NCBI GenBank assembly: GCA_018894105.1
Contig: CM032122.1
Location: 36,549,404 to 36,613,403, forward strand
Length of the DNA stretch: 64,000 nucleotides
Source of the DNA: Jacaranda mimosifolia
Taxonomy: Eukaryota > Streptophyta > Magnoliopsida > Lamiales > Bignoniaceae
Direction: 5' to 3'
This document shows positions 49,194 to 62,140 of the stretch, piece after piece. A model generated the notes under the pieces. It saw nothing but the letters and a program-made list of their open reading frames with translations, was not told where the DNA came from and searched no databases. The position numbers and the translations under genes were made by a program. The stretch's first letter is position 1. Every line of letters begins with the position of its first letter.

Positions 49194-52100
49194 CTACCTC
49201 GGAATTGCTTCTTTAATTGCTGGAGCAGCAGCACTTATTAGTGATCCATTCCCCCCAAACCCGGGACTGGGAATGCTCTGAGAACGTTTTCTTAATCTAT
49301 AATTCCCAGAAGATGCCACTCTTCTCTCGTTTTTGTCTCTCAGGGGAGGTGCAAAACGCTGCATCAGTGTTGCAGATAAAGGTTCACTTTTTGTTCTCTG
49401 GAAGAGGTCAAGATTTTGTTGGTACTTCTCTCCATCAAACCCATTTTTATTTGATTGGTCTCTTGAAACAGCCAACACATCGTTCAACTTCATTTCATTG
49501 TTTAACTCTTCGTCGTCATCAGACATGTAACCACTGTCTGGGATGTCCTGCATAGCAAGATCATCATACTCCTCATCTGATTTGGTGAATTCCTCATCCA
49601 CAGAGCCTTCCAACTGAACCACCAAAAAAAAGGGGACATTAAAAAATCATTAAATTACATCCAAACGACAAACAGCAGGATGAAAATAAACTGAATCTCA
49701 ACGGTAACATGCAGTTAGCACAAACAACCATCATAAATTTGTGCCAACCAGTGATTGGTAGTTGTAGCAAATGAATTATAGTGTCCAAATGGCATTCTCA
49801 TGTGCTTTTCCCATAGTCATACATATTACTTGTTCCATTAGACATATAAATATCAATGTCAATACAAAAGTACACATCTTTACCTCTTCTTGGAGCTGCT
49901 TCTGTCCATCACTAAGATCCTCATCGCTGTCGTCTACCTCAAGTGGCTCATCAACCTCTTCATCACTACCATGCACAGATTGTTCTTCCTTGAGCTGCAA
50001 GAAGCAGGGAGAGGCCAAATGAAGCACATCTACAAAATAATGACCAGGCAGTACCCACCAATAGATTTCAAATTTCCTAGGCTAAAATCAAATGCTATAC
50101 CAATGTGACTCTATATATTTATGATGCTTAAAGTTTCACTGTAAATTGACCAATTTCACTGCAATATATTCCAGTTTCAGCCATACAAGTAATCCATGCG
50201 AATGGCACTCTAACTTACCTCTTTGGCAGGCCCATCAGAGATCCTAGGTGAGCTGCAGCAGGAGGAAAAGTATCTACTACCATTGTCAGTCAGCTCACCT
50301 CTTGACTCATCCACGCTGCTGGCATGACTTGTGCCCCCAGTATCACCCTGCCAAGCACTAATCCCAAAGTGACCGAACTGCAGGTTGACAGGTTCTGCTT
50401 TACCTATCTGCAATGGCCCATACATAGGCGTTCCTGCTCCATTCCCTGTGTGATGGCCCATAATGGACTTGCCACTATCATCTATGATATCAACTGGCCA
50501 TGCCTTTGCCACAGACCCATCATCATTTAAAAGTGCCATCAAATGCCTACTGGAACCTTTCCTTTGGATCAATTGAAACATTCCCTTGGAGCTTAGAGAA
50601 TTGGCGGTACACTGATTCCTATACTCTTCATGAACAACAGAAACTGTGTTTGTGATTGGGTCATAAAGATGCTCTCCTGCCTCACGCCTTCTCAGACAGC
50701 TGAAAACTGTTGCATGAATGGCTGCTACACTTTTATCAACATTAGTGTTGTTTATTTTCGGCACCAAATGCTTATCTGCTCCGTTGCAGAGATATTCCTG
50801 GATTGTTCTTATATTTCGAATATATTTAACATACTTGTTTCTAGCAGGGTCTAATGTCATGTACTTAGCACGAACAGCAAATCTTTCCAAGTGCTTCTCC
50901 TCATTTGAAATATAAATCATGAATGGTATGATCGAAGGATGTTTCTTCATGAGCCCCATCTGCATGACAATCAAATTGTGACCAAGTCAGAACAACAGAG
51001 ATGAAAGTTATATTACATTTTGCTTTAATTTCTCAGAACCAATTGGATGAATTAATACCACAAAATTGAGACTTAAGTGAACCCCCTCCACCACAACAGA
51101 TTCTTTCCGCTCTTCCCATGCAGTTATCAATCGGTCAAGGCTATCAATTACCATTTCACTTTGTGCCTTGAATCCTTCTATTGCCATCTGCTTTGGACTA
51201 ATCAAATCACTGGTGGTAGCATTGCCCTCAGATTTTCCAGTTGTAGAATTACTCAACATTTCATCCTTAGCTACTGAGGCAGCAGAAGTGCCAGCTGATT
51301 TCTTAGCTTTCTTTTTGGCCTTAGCTTCTGCAACTGCAACGGGATCTAAATATTCCCCAGCATGATAAGTTGAAGCCCACAGCAAAGGATTTTGTTTTTC
51401 ATCAACAAAACTCCTCATCATATGGCGAATTGAGTCTGTAGATAAAACAGTTGTGATACCCAACCTGCTGCCCTGAAATAATAATTCTCGAGTTAAATAG
51501 GACCAAATATTTACAGAATCAATAATTCAACAGCCCAACATGGGAAAAAATTTCCAGCAACTAAATTTAGGTAATTCAAAAAGTGGGCAAAAGCACCACA
51601 CATGGGCAATCATTTCTGAACAAGCAACCATCACTTGCTTAACCTTTAATTTAAAACATTTGAAAACTCGAGGATACAGCCAAGATGATGGCGAAATCCT
51701 GAACAACCATAAATTAGGCCATAGAAAGGCAATCAGATAGATAGCCATAGAAATAGATAACTGAATCATCATCAACATTTAAAGGATTTCAGAAGGCAGC
51801 TTCCAGACATCAAAAGAAACCAAAACAAATGAAAACCCACCATGAAACAAAATCCAAACATAGGAAACCCTGGAAAAGAAAACCCACCAGCAAAGCAGAT
51901 AAAGTAGATTTTCCACAGCCGCTCGTGCCACAGAGTAACACAGTTATAGATTCCTTCCGTTCTCGGATTCTGAAATAACAAGCAAAGACTTTGAGAGCGA
52001 AATGATAAATGTTATTCAACTGAAATTTTAACATTTTAATGACACACACCAAGAAACACGAGCCAACATATCGAAGCAAAAAAAAAAATTGATAAGCAAC

Positions 52101-54692
52101 TATGTCATGTAGTTTGCACTCAATTCAGAAGTCAATGCAACTACACAACTGAATGTGGGAATACCTCAAGGGCTCAGCAGCTCAAACTCACTTATAGGTG
52201 TCAGTCACACGTAAGTAAGTAACAAGACATACAATTTAAAATTTTCAGGGAATTACAACTCAGTCAAATGCGCCTTTACTTGGATTAGTGGATGAAGAAC
52301 ATTCCTCACTCTAATAAGCTAACAATAAGAGACTCCAATCATTTTAACATAAGAATAACATCGTAAAACTATTGTAGCAGATTTTGCAAAGAATGATACA
52401 TAAGATATGTATAATGGCAAGATAAATGAATCAATGACAATATCAGCAACTTCTTTAGCTGATAGCAGTTGTGATTTAGTCTTCAGAAGAATCAAGACTT
52501 AAACACAAATAGGAAACCCATGTCTGCTTCCTAAAGGTAAGTATGATATCGATACTTGTGACACAATTGACAAGGGAAAGACATGAAAGCAACAGATTAA
52601 CATTGCTCTGAGGGCTTCTGATAAAATAATGTTTCATCAACCCTTTTCCATAAATCAAAATGATTTCTGCTTTTACCAACTTCTTCTGCCTGAGTGCACA
52701 ATATTCACCTGTTCTATAAAGAGGCAGTATGCCAGAAACCATAACTGCAAAAGTAGGAAAACTCACTTTACAGGAAACCTAAAACGAAATTTTGCATAAA
52801 ATGGTTATCCGACATAATGTTCACATTAAGGCCTCATCATCGCTTGCCGACTGATCCTTCGCAAAAAGCAGGTTACAAAAGTGAGAATAGGAGATGACAC
52901 CCCATTTATTAGTGCATTTCCAAAACCAGAGGCCAAACCCCACATCTTATCAATCAGTGTCTTCCACCATAAGAGACAGAAATAAACTAGTATAAAGGAA
53001 AAGTTTCAAACAAGGACAGAGTAGGGAATTAAACAAATAAAAATTTCTTCCCAAGAAATTTCACAGTTTATCATTATGAGGAGCTGCCATTGTTATAGCT
53101 TTTCACTCCTTCCATCAGATATCTCGCTTTCACTTTTAGCCAAACAAGTTAATAGAATAAGAAAGGTGCAGCAATATCAACCATCAATGGTATGACTACA
53201 AGAGTGTGGAAAAATGAACATTCTTAAAGAAACTATTTCATTGGCACATTGAAACTAGAAAATTAGATACACATTTAGATGGGCAGGTACGCCAACTGTA
53301 CCTGCAAGCTAAGAATAGATCAGCCCTCTGATTTGGCCCTACATACTTGTACTCTGAGAGAGCTTCACAGACAACATCTAGAAAGAGTTTTCTTCCAACA
53401 ACCATAGTGGTGCGTCTTTTATACAATTCGAACGGTTTGCTTTTGCTCTTATCCTTCTCTGGTGATAAATGATCATCATCTTCTTTGTCCAATCGAGTAT
53501 AAGATTCAGTCTCCCTTTGAGGATATACTTTGGCATTCTGCTGTGACACACTTCCTGAGACCAACTTCTCCACAAAGCACTCACGCCTCATCCTTTCAAA
53601 TACCCTTTGGCTAATCTGAGTGAAATAGAAATTCAAGAGTCAACATCAAAAGGACTCAATGGAGGTAAAATAAATATGAAAATGATAATAGATGCATTAA
53701 TCCAACTAGCAAACAGAATATGTGACTTGAAATTCAGGCTTTTGGATGATCAGAGTATATAAATGCACTTAGAGGTCCACAAGGTCATTGCTTATTTCCT
53801 ATTCAGGACTACAAGACGTTCTAGCAGTAAATGCAGTCCAAATTTATATTTTAGCAGTTTGTTCAAACTTACAAAGTAACCTATTAATTGTTAAGATTCC
53901 AATTCCTAAAAGACCCAACTACTCTAAACAAAGTATTAATTCTATGAAGATTTTCTATCAATAGAAAAGGTAAACGATTCAAGAATTATTGATCAAAATG
54001 GGAATGTAGAGATTGAGAGCCAGGAAAGAATTACTTTTGAATTTATAGAAACAAGGCGCAAACAATTGACTAACACATTTATTTCTATCCTCTAGTAAGT
54101 ATATTATGACCAGATATGCAGCATTTTTTTTTTCTTTTTTTCTTTATGTTTACTACACTACTGCTCAAGTATCACAAACACTACAAAAAGAATATCAGAC
54201 TAATAGGAACTAGAAAAACAATCCCCAAACTCATAGCTACTGATCCACAAATACGGGACCGCAAAGACATTGCAGATCAAGAGCGTATAGGGTATAAAAA
54301 TCAGCAAACAAGCTCTAAAACCCAAATTCTCTCTTCTAAGATTCAACACAAGAAACGGCGGCCAGGCCAAAATACCAGCGCAAGCGCAGAAGCGTGCACC
54401 TTTAAGGACATGCATGTAGGTGAAGACAGATGCATATTCTCATATATAATTATAAAAAAGCAGAAAAAACTGTTAAGAGAATAGAGAAGAAATTTCAAAA
54501 GGAAATTTGAGGAAAGCACGGAGAGACCTTAAAGGCGTGACGAGCCTTGCAACCCATGAGTTGGAGAGTACTCTGGAGAACGGAACGTGTGTACCGAAAC
54601 GATGACAAATCCTTCTTCTCAGCTGCCGCCACCGCATCATCCTCCACCACCACTATATACAGCAGCTTCGCCACCCCCTCCGCTGCCGCCAT
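49194..54692 (-). CDS. LPA1: P-loop NTPase LPA1 (low phytic acid 1), 2-phosphoglycerate-kinase-like
   Basis: Seven minus-strand coding exons: 54692-54528, 53615-53302, 51969-51888, 51472-51059, 50959-50219, 49994-49884 and 49613-49194. All junctions are GT-AG and in phase, giving about 748 aa with no lesion. The N terminus ([26 protein letters not shown]) and the order of domains match plant LPA1 homologues, which are of similar length. Walker A is G174-T182 (GTSGCGKST), split from its [16 protein letters not shown] continuation by an intron. The C-terminal third is acidic and Ser-rich ([30 protein letters not shown]). Rice and Arabidopsis relatives are needed for normal seed phytate levels; the biochemical reaction is inferred from similarity to archaeal 2-phosphoglycerate kinase. 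The start ATG at 54692 is preceded by a likely 125-bp leader intron. Confidence 0.95.
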
Positions 54693-54700
54693 TCCTCAAA

Positions 54701-55084
54701 CCTACATCATCCACATGCTCAAGAATCCACTCCAATAAATAGAGTTCAAATTACGAATCAAAACAACATCCAGCATTCACAGTCAAAACGCAATATTCGG
54801 AGATCAAAAAAAGAAAACAATCATACTCACAATGCAGGTTTGCAAAAGAAGGAATCTAGACCTGGAGAACACAAGTAGCAAGAGAAAACTTCAGAGTCGT
54901 CCGGTTAGGGTTCTACGAGTAGGTGCAGGGACAATCGGAGAGAAAAACACGAAAATGGAGAATCAGAAGAGGCGACTGAGAACAACACCGTTTCCGAGGA
55001 GATCCGTCCATTTGCACCGCCACCAGCTTACACGCATCACAGCTTCTGGGCTTCCACGCGAGTCGCCTCTCGCTCTATATAATC
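54701..55084 (-). promoter_or_regulatory. LPA1 leader (with small intron) and core promoter
   Basis: On the sense strand a donor GA|GTATGA at 54826 and an acceptor GATGTAG at 54702 define a plausible 125-bp 5'UTR intron just before the ATG. A TATA-like ATTATATAG lies at about 55075-55084. The plus-strand frame 54832-55131 runs antisense through this leader and is unlikely to be a gene. Confidence 0.45.
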
Positions 55085-56836
55085 GGCGGGTGCATAAACG
55101 AAATGACGGAATTAGGTCTGATGCACAGTGAAAATTACGGGGGCCCTCTGAAAAATGGATATTTATAAGGGATAGACGAAGGAGGAGTGGCAAGCATGGT
55201 GGTTTTGGCAGAAGATTGGGGGTGGAAGTATATATTCGGATTCTTGGCCTGGGGAATAAGAGCACATTGAAAAGGACTGGTCAAGATTATGGTGGATGTT
55301 TAGGGGCTTGGTTTTGCAATATAGTAAAAACCTAATTAAATTGAGGGAAAAGACAATCTGAACACGTGAATTGGTAAAAGTTGGCCCTTTCGGGGGATTA
55401 AAAAAACAAGCGGGGGGGGGGGGGGGGGGGGGGTGTTGGACTTGGCCCTTTCCAGAATGTGATTTTGTTTTATCGAGGACCAGTAATTCAGTTGAACTTT
55501 TTTCCTCCTAAAAATTAAATTGTACACCTCAAATTTGTATTTTACAATCCATCTTTTTCATGTGAATTAAACTTGTACAGAAGTTTTGATGAATTGCAAT
55601 TAATGATATTCTTCTTATCGACACGTTACACGTGCATTTATAATTTATTAGAATTTAAATTAAAAAACCACACATATAAATATCAAAATGATATCATTTA
55701 ATTAATTAATAATTATTTTATTTATTTATTTTTTGTATATAGTAATTATTATTATTGTCATAAATAAATTTATCCTGATCACGTAATCAAAAATATCATT
55801 TTGAGAACATAAGTAAATCTTTTATACCTAAATGTAAAAATGTTGAATAAATTTCTACTTTTACTTAGTTTCAATCTAACAAAAATATATTTAGCTTCAA
55901 AACATTTTTCCTTCTTTCTTAAGATATAAACTGATCGATGATAATAAACTCCATTGTGATTTGTGTCAGCAGCAGTAGTTCCAAACTCGCATATGAAAGC
56001 ACTAGGAAATTTGGTTGCCAAGGTCCGTCCATTGTATTGCGTTGTCCAAGAAGAAGCCGTTGGGAAAAAGTCAATCATTGCAACTTGTTTGCTTTTTGAT
56101 TTATGAATGCACATTTCTTACTACTATTGTTTTCAGAATAGAATCGGATGATGAATCAATGACGCTACTAATTATTGATTCAATCGGTTCAATCAGCGTA
56201 GAATCGATATGACGTCATAATAATGTAATAATTATATTTAATTTTATAAATATATATAAAATTTTAATATTACCAAAAAATAAAACTTTCAATTGATATA
56301 AAAAGAATATGGTTTGAAAAAAATTTCAACATACTTATTTTTAAATACGTTTTTTAAAAAATAATACTACTTCACAATTAATCAACTATAAATAAATAAA
56401 TAAAATAATATTTCACATTAATTTAAGTAATTATTTGTTTCATACTTCAACTCCAAGTAAAAATAAATTTTTCTATGCTAAATATTCAACATAATTTAAG
56501 ATAGATTAAACAAAATAAAATAACAAATTAAACATAAGTATTCACATATAACTAACCACTTCATTAAATTTCAATAAAATAAATTCATGTTTTAAAAAAT
56601 CACATGTCTAAAATCTTTAATCATTATTTTCAACTCATGATTTCTCTTCTTTTTTTTTAAATTAAAAATTTCAACAAAAAAAAAAAAAGTGAACATGTTG
56701 AACCAGTCCGATTTTGACCGATTTTCACTTGTTTTGACCACCACTGATTTTGAGGCTTCAACTGGACCGGACTGACCTCAGGTCACCGGTCCGATCTGAT
56801 TTTCAAAACACTGCTTACGAACCATGCATTCTCTTA
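55085..56836. other. LPA1 upstream region and intergenic DNA
   Basis: Contains a G22 tract at 55412-55433 inside AAAACAAGC..TGTTGG, then AT-rich sequence. A phrase at about 56690-56810 (AACCAGTCCGATTTTGACCG, GGACCGGACTGACC, CACCGGTCCGATC) is GC-richer and resembles a degraded terminus of an unidentified repeat. The paired frames 55779-56114 and 56015-56212 are not supported. Confidence 0.4.
55412..55433. repeat. Poly(G) tract, 22 G
   Basis: Uninterrupted G run about 330 bp upstream of the LPA1 TATA-like box. Confidence 0.95.
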
Positions 56837-57259
56837 CAGCCCGTTTGGTTTTATTTCCAAATGCCATTTCCATTTTCAGCCATTTCTAAAAGTTGGAAAA
56901 TTAGTTATGTGATGTGATGTGGAAATGAAAATGTATTTGGATGAAATGTTGAAAAGTAATGATCATAATAGTTTGTAGGATTGAAAAGTAGGTTAATTTA
57001 TATTTTTTATATTTAAAAAGATTTATTTTTTAAAATATATGTATATTTTATTAATTTAAAAATAATAGTGGGTAACTTTATGTCAAATCAAATTTGAATT
57101 TGATTGATAAATAATAGAATAATATGGTAGGTTTAGAAATGGATTTTGGGAAGAAAATGTGTACTTTTTCTGTTGAAAATTGTGATAAAGTGTTTGTTTT
57201 TAATTTATATTCCCACAAGAAAATGAAAATGGGGCTTGGAAATGAAACCAAACGGGCCC
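56837..57259. mobile_element. Tourist/Harbinger-like MITE (family C)
   Basis: Begins CAGCCCGTTTGGTTTTATTT and ends AAATGAAACCAAACGGGCCC, flanked by TTA (56834-56836 and 57260-57262). The frame 57124-57327 runs out of it into the next MITE and is not a gene. Confidence 0.75.
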
Positions 57260-57262
57260 TTA

Positions 57263-57591
57263 GCCTTGTTTGGATTCATTTTCATTCTCATTTTCAGTTT
57301 CAGCATTTTCAAATTGGTGGAAATTAGTTATATGATGTGATATGAAAATGAAAATGTATTTGCATGAATGTTTGAAAATATAATGATTATATTGGTTTTA
57401 ATAGATTGTAGGTGGAGAAAAATAGAAATAATAGAATGGAAAGAAAGAAGATATATAAGTTATTGGAGAATGTGTTTTAAAAGTAAAAAATGAAAAAAAT
57501 ATTGGATGAAAACATATAAAAAATTATGTGTTGTATTTCTGAAATTGTAGGATTGATGAAAAATGAGGATTGGAAATGAATCAAAACAGGC
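57263..57591. mobile_element. Tourist/Harbinger-like MITE (family C), abutting the previous copy
   Basis: Begins GCCTTGTTTGGATTCATTTT and ends AATGAATCAAAACAGGC. It is flanked by TTA on the left (57260-57262, shared with the neighbour) and TTA on the right (57592-57594). Two insertions therefore share one target trinucleotide. Confidence 0.75.
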
Positions 57592-57866
57592 TTATACGAG
57601 TACGCGCAAGATTGCATTAGTCATAATTTGGTCTAATGCAAGTTGTGATTAGTTTATGATAAATTGGCGTAGATTGGCATAGATGAAGAGAATAAATTTA
57701 ATGCATGCCCCTTACATATGTTTACTTTGATTAAAAAAAGAGATTTGAACTCATAATTTAACTTAAATATTAATATGAAAGTTTTAATTACGCATTCGAA
57801 AAATGTAAAAGTGATCAATTTCCTCCCTATCTAGAGAACAAAAATTTGGGGAGCTCAAAAACTAAG

Positions 57867-58210
57867 AAGGTGTTTGGTTTGAATAATTTAAAAACATCTT
57901 ATAAACTCCTATATATTATACGATGCTTTTTTATAAGACATTGGATCTTATTTTAAAAATAAGCTTTTATAATGATTGGATGAAATAAGATTTTAGAGAT
58001 TATGAGATAATAAGAACAATATTTTTATAATTAATATAATTAAAATTGTAAGAATTTATTAAAATTATAAAAATAAGTTACTCTTTTAAGAAAAACTTAT
58101 AAGAGACTAATATCTTATTTTAAAAGTTCATAAAAATTTTATTTCAAAAATTTACCAACACTTTATATTATAAACTATATTAAAAAATTTATAAACTCAT
58201 TCGAATTCCG
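57867..58210. mobile_element. Diverged family-A MITE
   Basis: GAAGGTGTTTGGTTTGAA at the left, then AAACATCTTATAAACTCC, GATCTTATTTTAAAAATAAGC and, near the right end, CACTTTATATTATAAAC. The vocabulary is that of 5541-5928 but the right terminus is decayed. Confidence 0.5.
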
Positions 58211-59229
58211 TCTAAAACATTGGTTGGAAGATACTAGAGATATAAAAAGCTTTCCGTAAAACGATAAAAGATGCTCATATAATTTGCGCACGGCGGATCA
58301 TTGGAATGGAAGAAACTTCAGGGCAAAGGAAAGATGAGACACATGCAAGGGCGAACATAACTATACCTGTTGACAAATATACGTGTTACGCAAATCTCAC
58401 GGCTAAATCATAAAATTGGGTTCATTTCTTCAACAGGAAAAGGCTTATGGGGCCAGCTGAAATATAAGAAAATAAAAGAAAAGAAAAGAAAAGAAAAGTG
58501 GGGAGACAAAGGGAAGGGTAAAAGACTCATAGGTAATTGACTAGATTCTGTCAACGGCCATACCGTGTCCCAGAAATCATTGTTCAGTTATCCTCGGATC
58601 CATCCATACCTACAAGTCTTTTGTTTTATCTACCTATATTTATTAATTGGTTTCCTTCTGAAATAAAATTTAAAAAGTACATAAAATAAATTAAATATCA
58701 ATTAATATTATTTGAAATAAATATATATTCCATTATGTTCTACTTCAAACCATAGCCTGTTCATGTGGCTGAAAATACAGACTTTAGCTAGGTTTTTTAT
58801 TTTTTAATTAAACATATATAAACACATCAAAAATTCGTTAAATTTCAAATTAAGTACTTTACATATATAAATATGAGGACAATACCATTAACTCAATTAA
58901 CCATTCAGTCCTCACATATATAGAACTTAACTAAATTTTGTGGTTTATTAGGAGTTTAGAAGCCAACAAGACAAACAGAGATTGTTGAAAAAATTGAAAT
59001 TTTAGTATAAGATAAGAGCTAATAATAAATAAGAAATTTTTTAGTTTGAATTAGAATAAAATGAGAAATAGACGTCATTCTCATTTGCGTATAAGTTGAA
59101 GAAGTCACCCTATGAGAATTATAGTCAAAGATTGCAAATACATGCTACAAGCAATGAAGAAAAAAAAAAGGGGAGGTTGGGGGGAGGGGGGTGTTATGGT
59201 AAAACATACATGCAGTAATAAAAACTTTG
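58211..59229. other. Intergenic, no gene recognised
   Basis: A (AAAAG)n-like stretch lies near 58465-58498 and a GGGGAGG..GGGG run near 59170-59190. No gene or RNA signature. Confidence 0.45.
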
Positions 59230-59565
59230 ATAGTTCCGTTTGTTTCTATTTTCAAATTTCATTTTTGTGGTTTATACTATTAGAAATGAAAACACATCAT
59301 TTTATACATATTTTCGGTCAATATATTTTTATTTTTATTTTCAAAACACACAATAACTCTTACACTTTCTCATAATAACATATATATCTTCTCTTTTTAT
59401 TATTACTATTACTATATCATTCTACCTATAACTTACTAAATTCAATATAATCATTATTTTTTCAATAATTAATTCAAACACAAATTCATTTTCACTAACT
59501 AACCTTTTAAATGTTAAAAATAATTAAAACAAAAATTAAGAATAAAAATAAAACCAAATGGGCCT
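59230..59565. mobile_element. Probable family-C MITE, diverged
   Basis: Starts near TAGTTCCGTTTGTTTCTATT and ends AATAAAACCAAATGGGCC. Interior text (TTTCAAATTTCATTTT, TTCACTAACTAACC) fits the family. Target duplication unclear. Confidence 0.5.
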
Positions 59566-60139
59566 TTAGTTATCAATTATCATATAGCAGTTAGATCTTT
59601 TTCTCATCAAGAGCATCGTGGAGGCCACCTTAACAAATTCACTCTCCTAAGATTTCGCGAGTGAATGGACCAAATTGGAATTCAATGTGCTATAAAATTG
59701 TCACTTTTATTAGCCCCCTCATGAGTCATGATTAAGGTGCGCAACCCAAGTTTGGCACTGTTCATTTCCTTGGAAAATCACATATTGCGGAAATTATTGC
59801 CTTTATCTGCATCTTTTGATCCAAAAAAATAAAATAAAGTGAAGGGCGGTGAGACAATGAAGTGCACGTGGAGGGCAGAAGTGGTAGGCCCCGCGTGAAT
59901 AGAACACGTGGTCCAGTCCCACCATATCCCCATCTCCCCTCCCTCGGTGCCGGCAGGGGCACGGGAATTAAGGTCGCTGCATTTCAATATTAAACTTCAT
60001 CCATTCTCTGTTTGACTTGTGTAATAAATCTACACACCTACGAGTACGAGGTGCTTTGGGCGTGTCCCATTTATTTTTCAAGGTCATTTTCATTCTCCAT
60101 GACAGCAAATGAGACCCCGTATTCTATATCAAAAGATAA
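59566..60139. other. Intergenic with a short GC-rich, G-box-containing block
   Basis: From about 59840 to 60000 the DNA is unusually GC-rich: GTGCACGTGGAGGGCAG, AACACGTGGTCCAG (two CACGTG G-box cores), then CCCCATCTCCCCTCCCTCGG and GTGCCGGCAGGGGCACG. It could be a promoter or an exon remnant, but neither strand gives a recognisable protein (frames 59762-59962 and 59778-59987 are unsupported). Confidence 0.4.
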
Positions 60140-60572
60140 GGTAATATTTGGATATAATATTTATATGTTTTGGGAGAATGAGTTTTGAGAATGAAATTGA
60201 AAAATGTGAAATTTGTGTTGAAAAATATGATGTATGTTTGTTTATGTTTTGAGAATAGTTAGAAAATTATTTTGGAGAATTTTTGTATGTTTGTTTATGT
60301 TTTTGAAAATAGACAAATTAGCAGTCAAATCAATATTTTTTTGTTAGGTTTTAAAGATATAAATGAATTTTAGTAATAATTTTTTATTATAATGATAGTA
60401 ATAAAATATTGTGATATGTAAATATATGCATATTTAAATGTGTAGGGTTTTTGAGTTTTTGCCACTTTAATTGCATGGATAATCTGCACATTTTGGGACA
60501 AAATCATGGTGCATGTTTGGTTACATTCTGCCAGAACAAATTTATCCTCAAAAAATGTAACCAAACATAGCC
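60140..60572. mobile_element. Tourist/Harbinger-like MITE (family B), inverted copy
   Basis: Begins GGTAATATTTGGATATAAT and ends AAATGTAACCAAACATAGCC, flanked by TAA (60137-60139 and 60573-60575). The interior is the reverse complement of family B (GGGAGAATGAGTTTTGAGAA, GCAGTCAAATCAATATTTTT). The frame 60370-60597 overlaps its end and is not a gene. Confidence 0.75.
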
Positions 60573-61337
60573 TAAATATCATTTTTTTTCCCCTCAAAAT
60601 ATGAATTTTTAAAAAAATTATAAGTATCTACCAATGCATTTTGTATATGTTCTAGTTATATATTTTACATCCCTAAATATACATTTTTTTCAATCTTTGT
60701 TGTGATACAATAGTAATGAAACAAAATGTATATAAAGACATATTATAGTAGAATATATTTATCTAGACAAAATAAAATTAAATATCTTTTTTTACTTTTT
60801 AGGCATTTCATATTATTATGTTTAATATATTTTCTCAAAATACTTGAAAAGCTCGAATTAAATATTTTATCTTTCAGATAATTTATTTCGATAGGAAATT
60901 GTACTGAAGCAGTTATTTTTAGAAAATTGAAAATAAGAAAAATTAATAATATCCCCACACTATTCTGACGGAGCTGAATGTTGCTATTTTTTCAATTAAT
61001 TTACTTCAACATGAAGTTGTCTAATGTAGTACATTTTGGAATATGTCTAAAATAAGACGAATTAATAATATCCTACACTTTTGTGAAGGAATTAAATATT
61101 GTCATTTTTTCATTTAATTTATGTCAAGGGGAAGTTGTATCAATGTAGTACTTCCTAGAAGAAGATTGACAAAATTAAATATTGCCATTTTTCAGTTAAT
61201 TTATTTCAATAAAAAAATCATAAAGTGTAGTTCTTTATTACAAACCACGATTAACTTTCTGGTCAATTTTCAGTATTTTTTTTTGTCAAAATATCTATAT
61301 TTTATCATTTATCCTCAAAGTATTGGATATGCAGTTT
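60573..61337. other. Intergenic, no gene recognised
   Basis: A phrase of about 60-100 bp recurs three times at about 60960-61200 (GAATTAATAATATCC, CATTTTTTCAATTAATTT, TGAAGTTGT..AATGTAGTAC), a decayed local duplication. No gene. Confidence 0.45.
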
Positions 61338-62140
61338 ATATCAGTGTCTAATATTGGTAAAATAAATAAATTATAATTTTATATATAGTTTTGGACAGTC
61401 ATAATCTCGTGAGCTAGTTTTTGGGGTAGAATTAGGTCCAAAGTCCATTTTATGACTTGATATCAGAGTTATCCATTTCCCATATGGGGTTACCCAATTT
61501 TCACTACAAAAAAATATAATGTTAATAATAAAATAATAAGTGACAAAGTAAATGTTATCATTAATATTGTGTATTGAGTGATAATAACTTTTGTCTTGTC
61601 ATTAATGATGATTTTTAAGTGACAATAATGTTTATCTTGTCACAGTATGACTCAATAGTAACAAAAATCAATGGTTTAAGTTGTCATTATTAACAATTAG
61701 TGACACCCCTATGGTGACAGCCTAGTGACAATAAAAATTGTCATTATAATTTGTAATAAAATTTTCATTGTCACCATAGGTGTATCACTCATTGCCTATG
61801 GTGACAAGTTAAATACTATTTTTGTCACTATTTAGTTTGTAAAAATCATTAAAACGACAAAACTAAAACTTTTGTCACATAATATACATAATTAGTGACA
61901 ACTTTTGTATTGCCACTTATTTTTTTGTCACCAATTTATCTTTTTCTTGTAGTGGTCGTTGGGTCATCAATTTCATATTATTTCACATTCCAGATGTTCA
62001 TTAATGGGCATGCGCTGGATGTGTTATGTCTCACATCAGTAAAATAAATAAATTGTGGTCTTTATATATGACGTTGGATAATCCTCATTTTTTGAGTTAG
62101 CTTTTGGGGTAGAGTTAGGCTTAAAATTCATTCTTTGATA
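61338..62140 (+). mobile_element. TRIM-like mini LTR element, split by a CACTA-type insertion
   Basis: Left repeat about 61338-61456 and right repeat about 62022-62140 share GTAAAATAAATAAATT, TTTGGGGTAGA.TTAGG and TTTATATAT with each other and with 1192-1519. After the left repeat comes TGATATCAGAGTTATCC, a tRNA-iMet-type primer site. The interior is interrupted by a 453-bp CACTA-type element at 61502-61954. Without it the interior would be about 112 bp. Confidence 0.7.
61502..61954 (-). mobile_element. Small non-autonomous CACTA-type element nested in the TRIM
   Basis: Begins CACTACAAAAAAATAT and ends ATCTTTTTCTTGTAGTG. Its reverse complement follows the element at 42290-42708 almost throughout (AGTGACAA, TTGTCACTAA, CCTATGGTGACAATGAAA). 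Flanks TTT and GTC do not match, so the 3-bp duplication is lost or altered. Confidence 0.8.

Noticed and set aside
54832..55131. 99-codon plus-strand frame
   Set aside because: Antisense to the LPA1 leader and promoter, without any recognisable motif.
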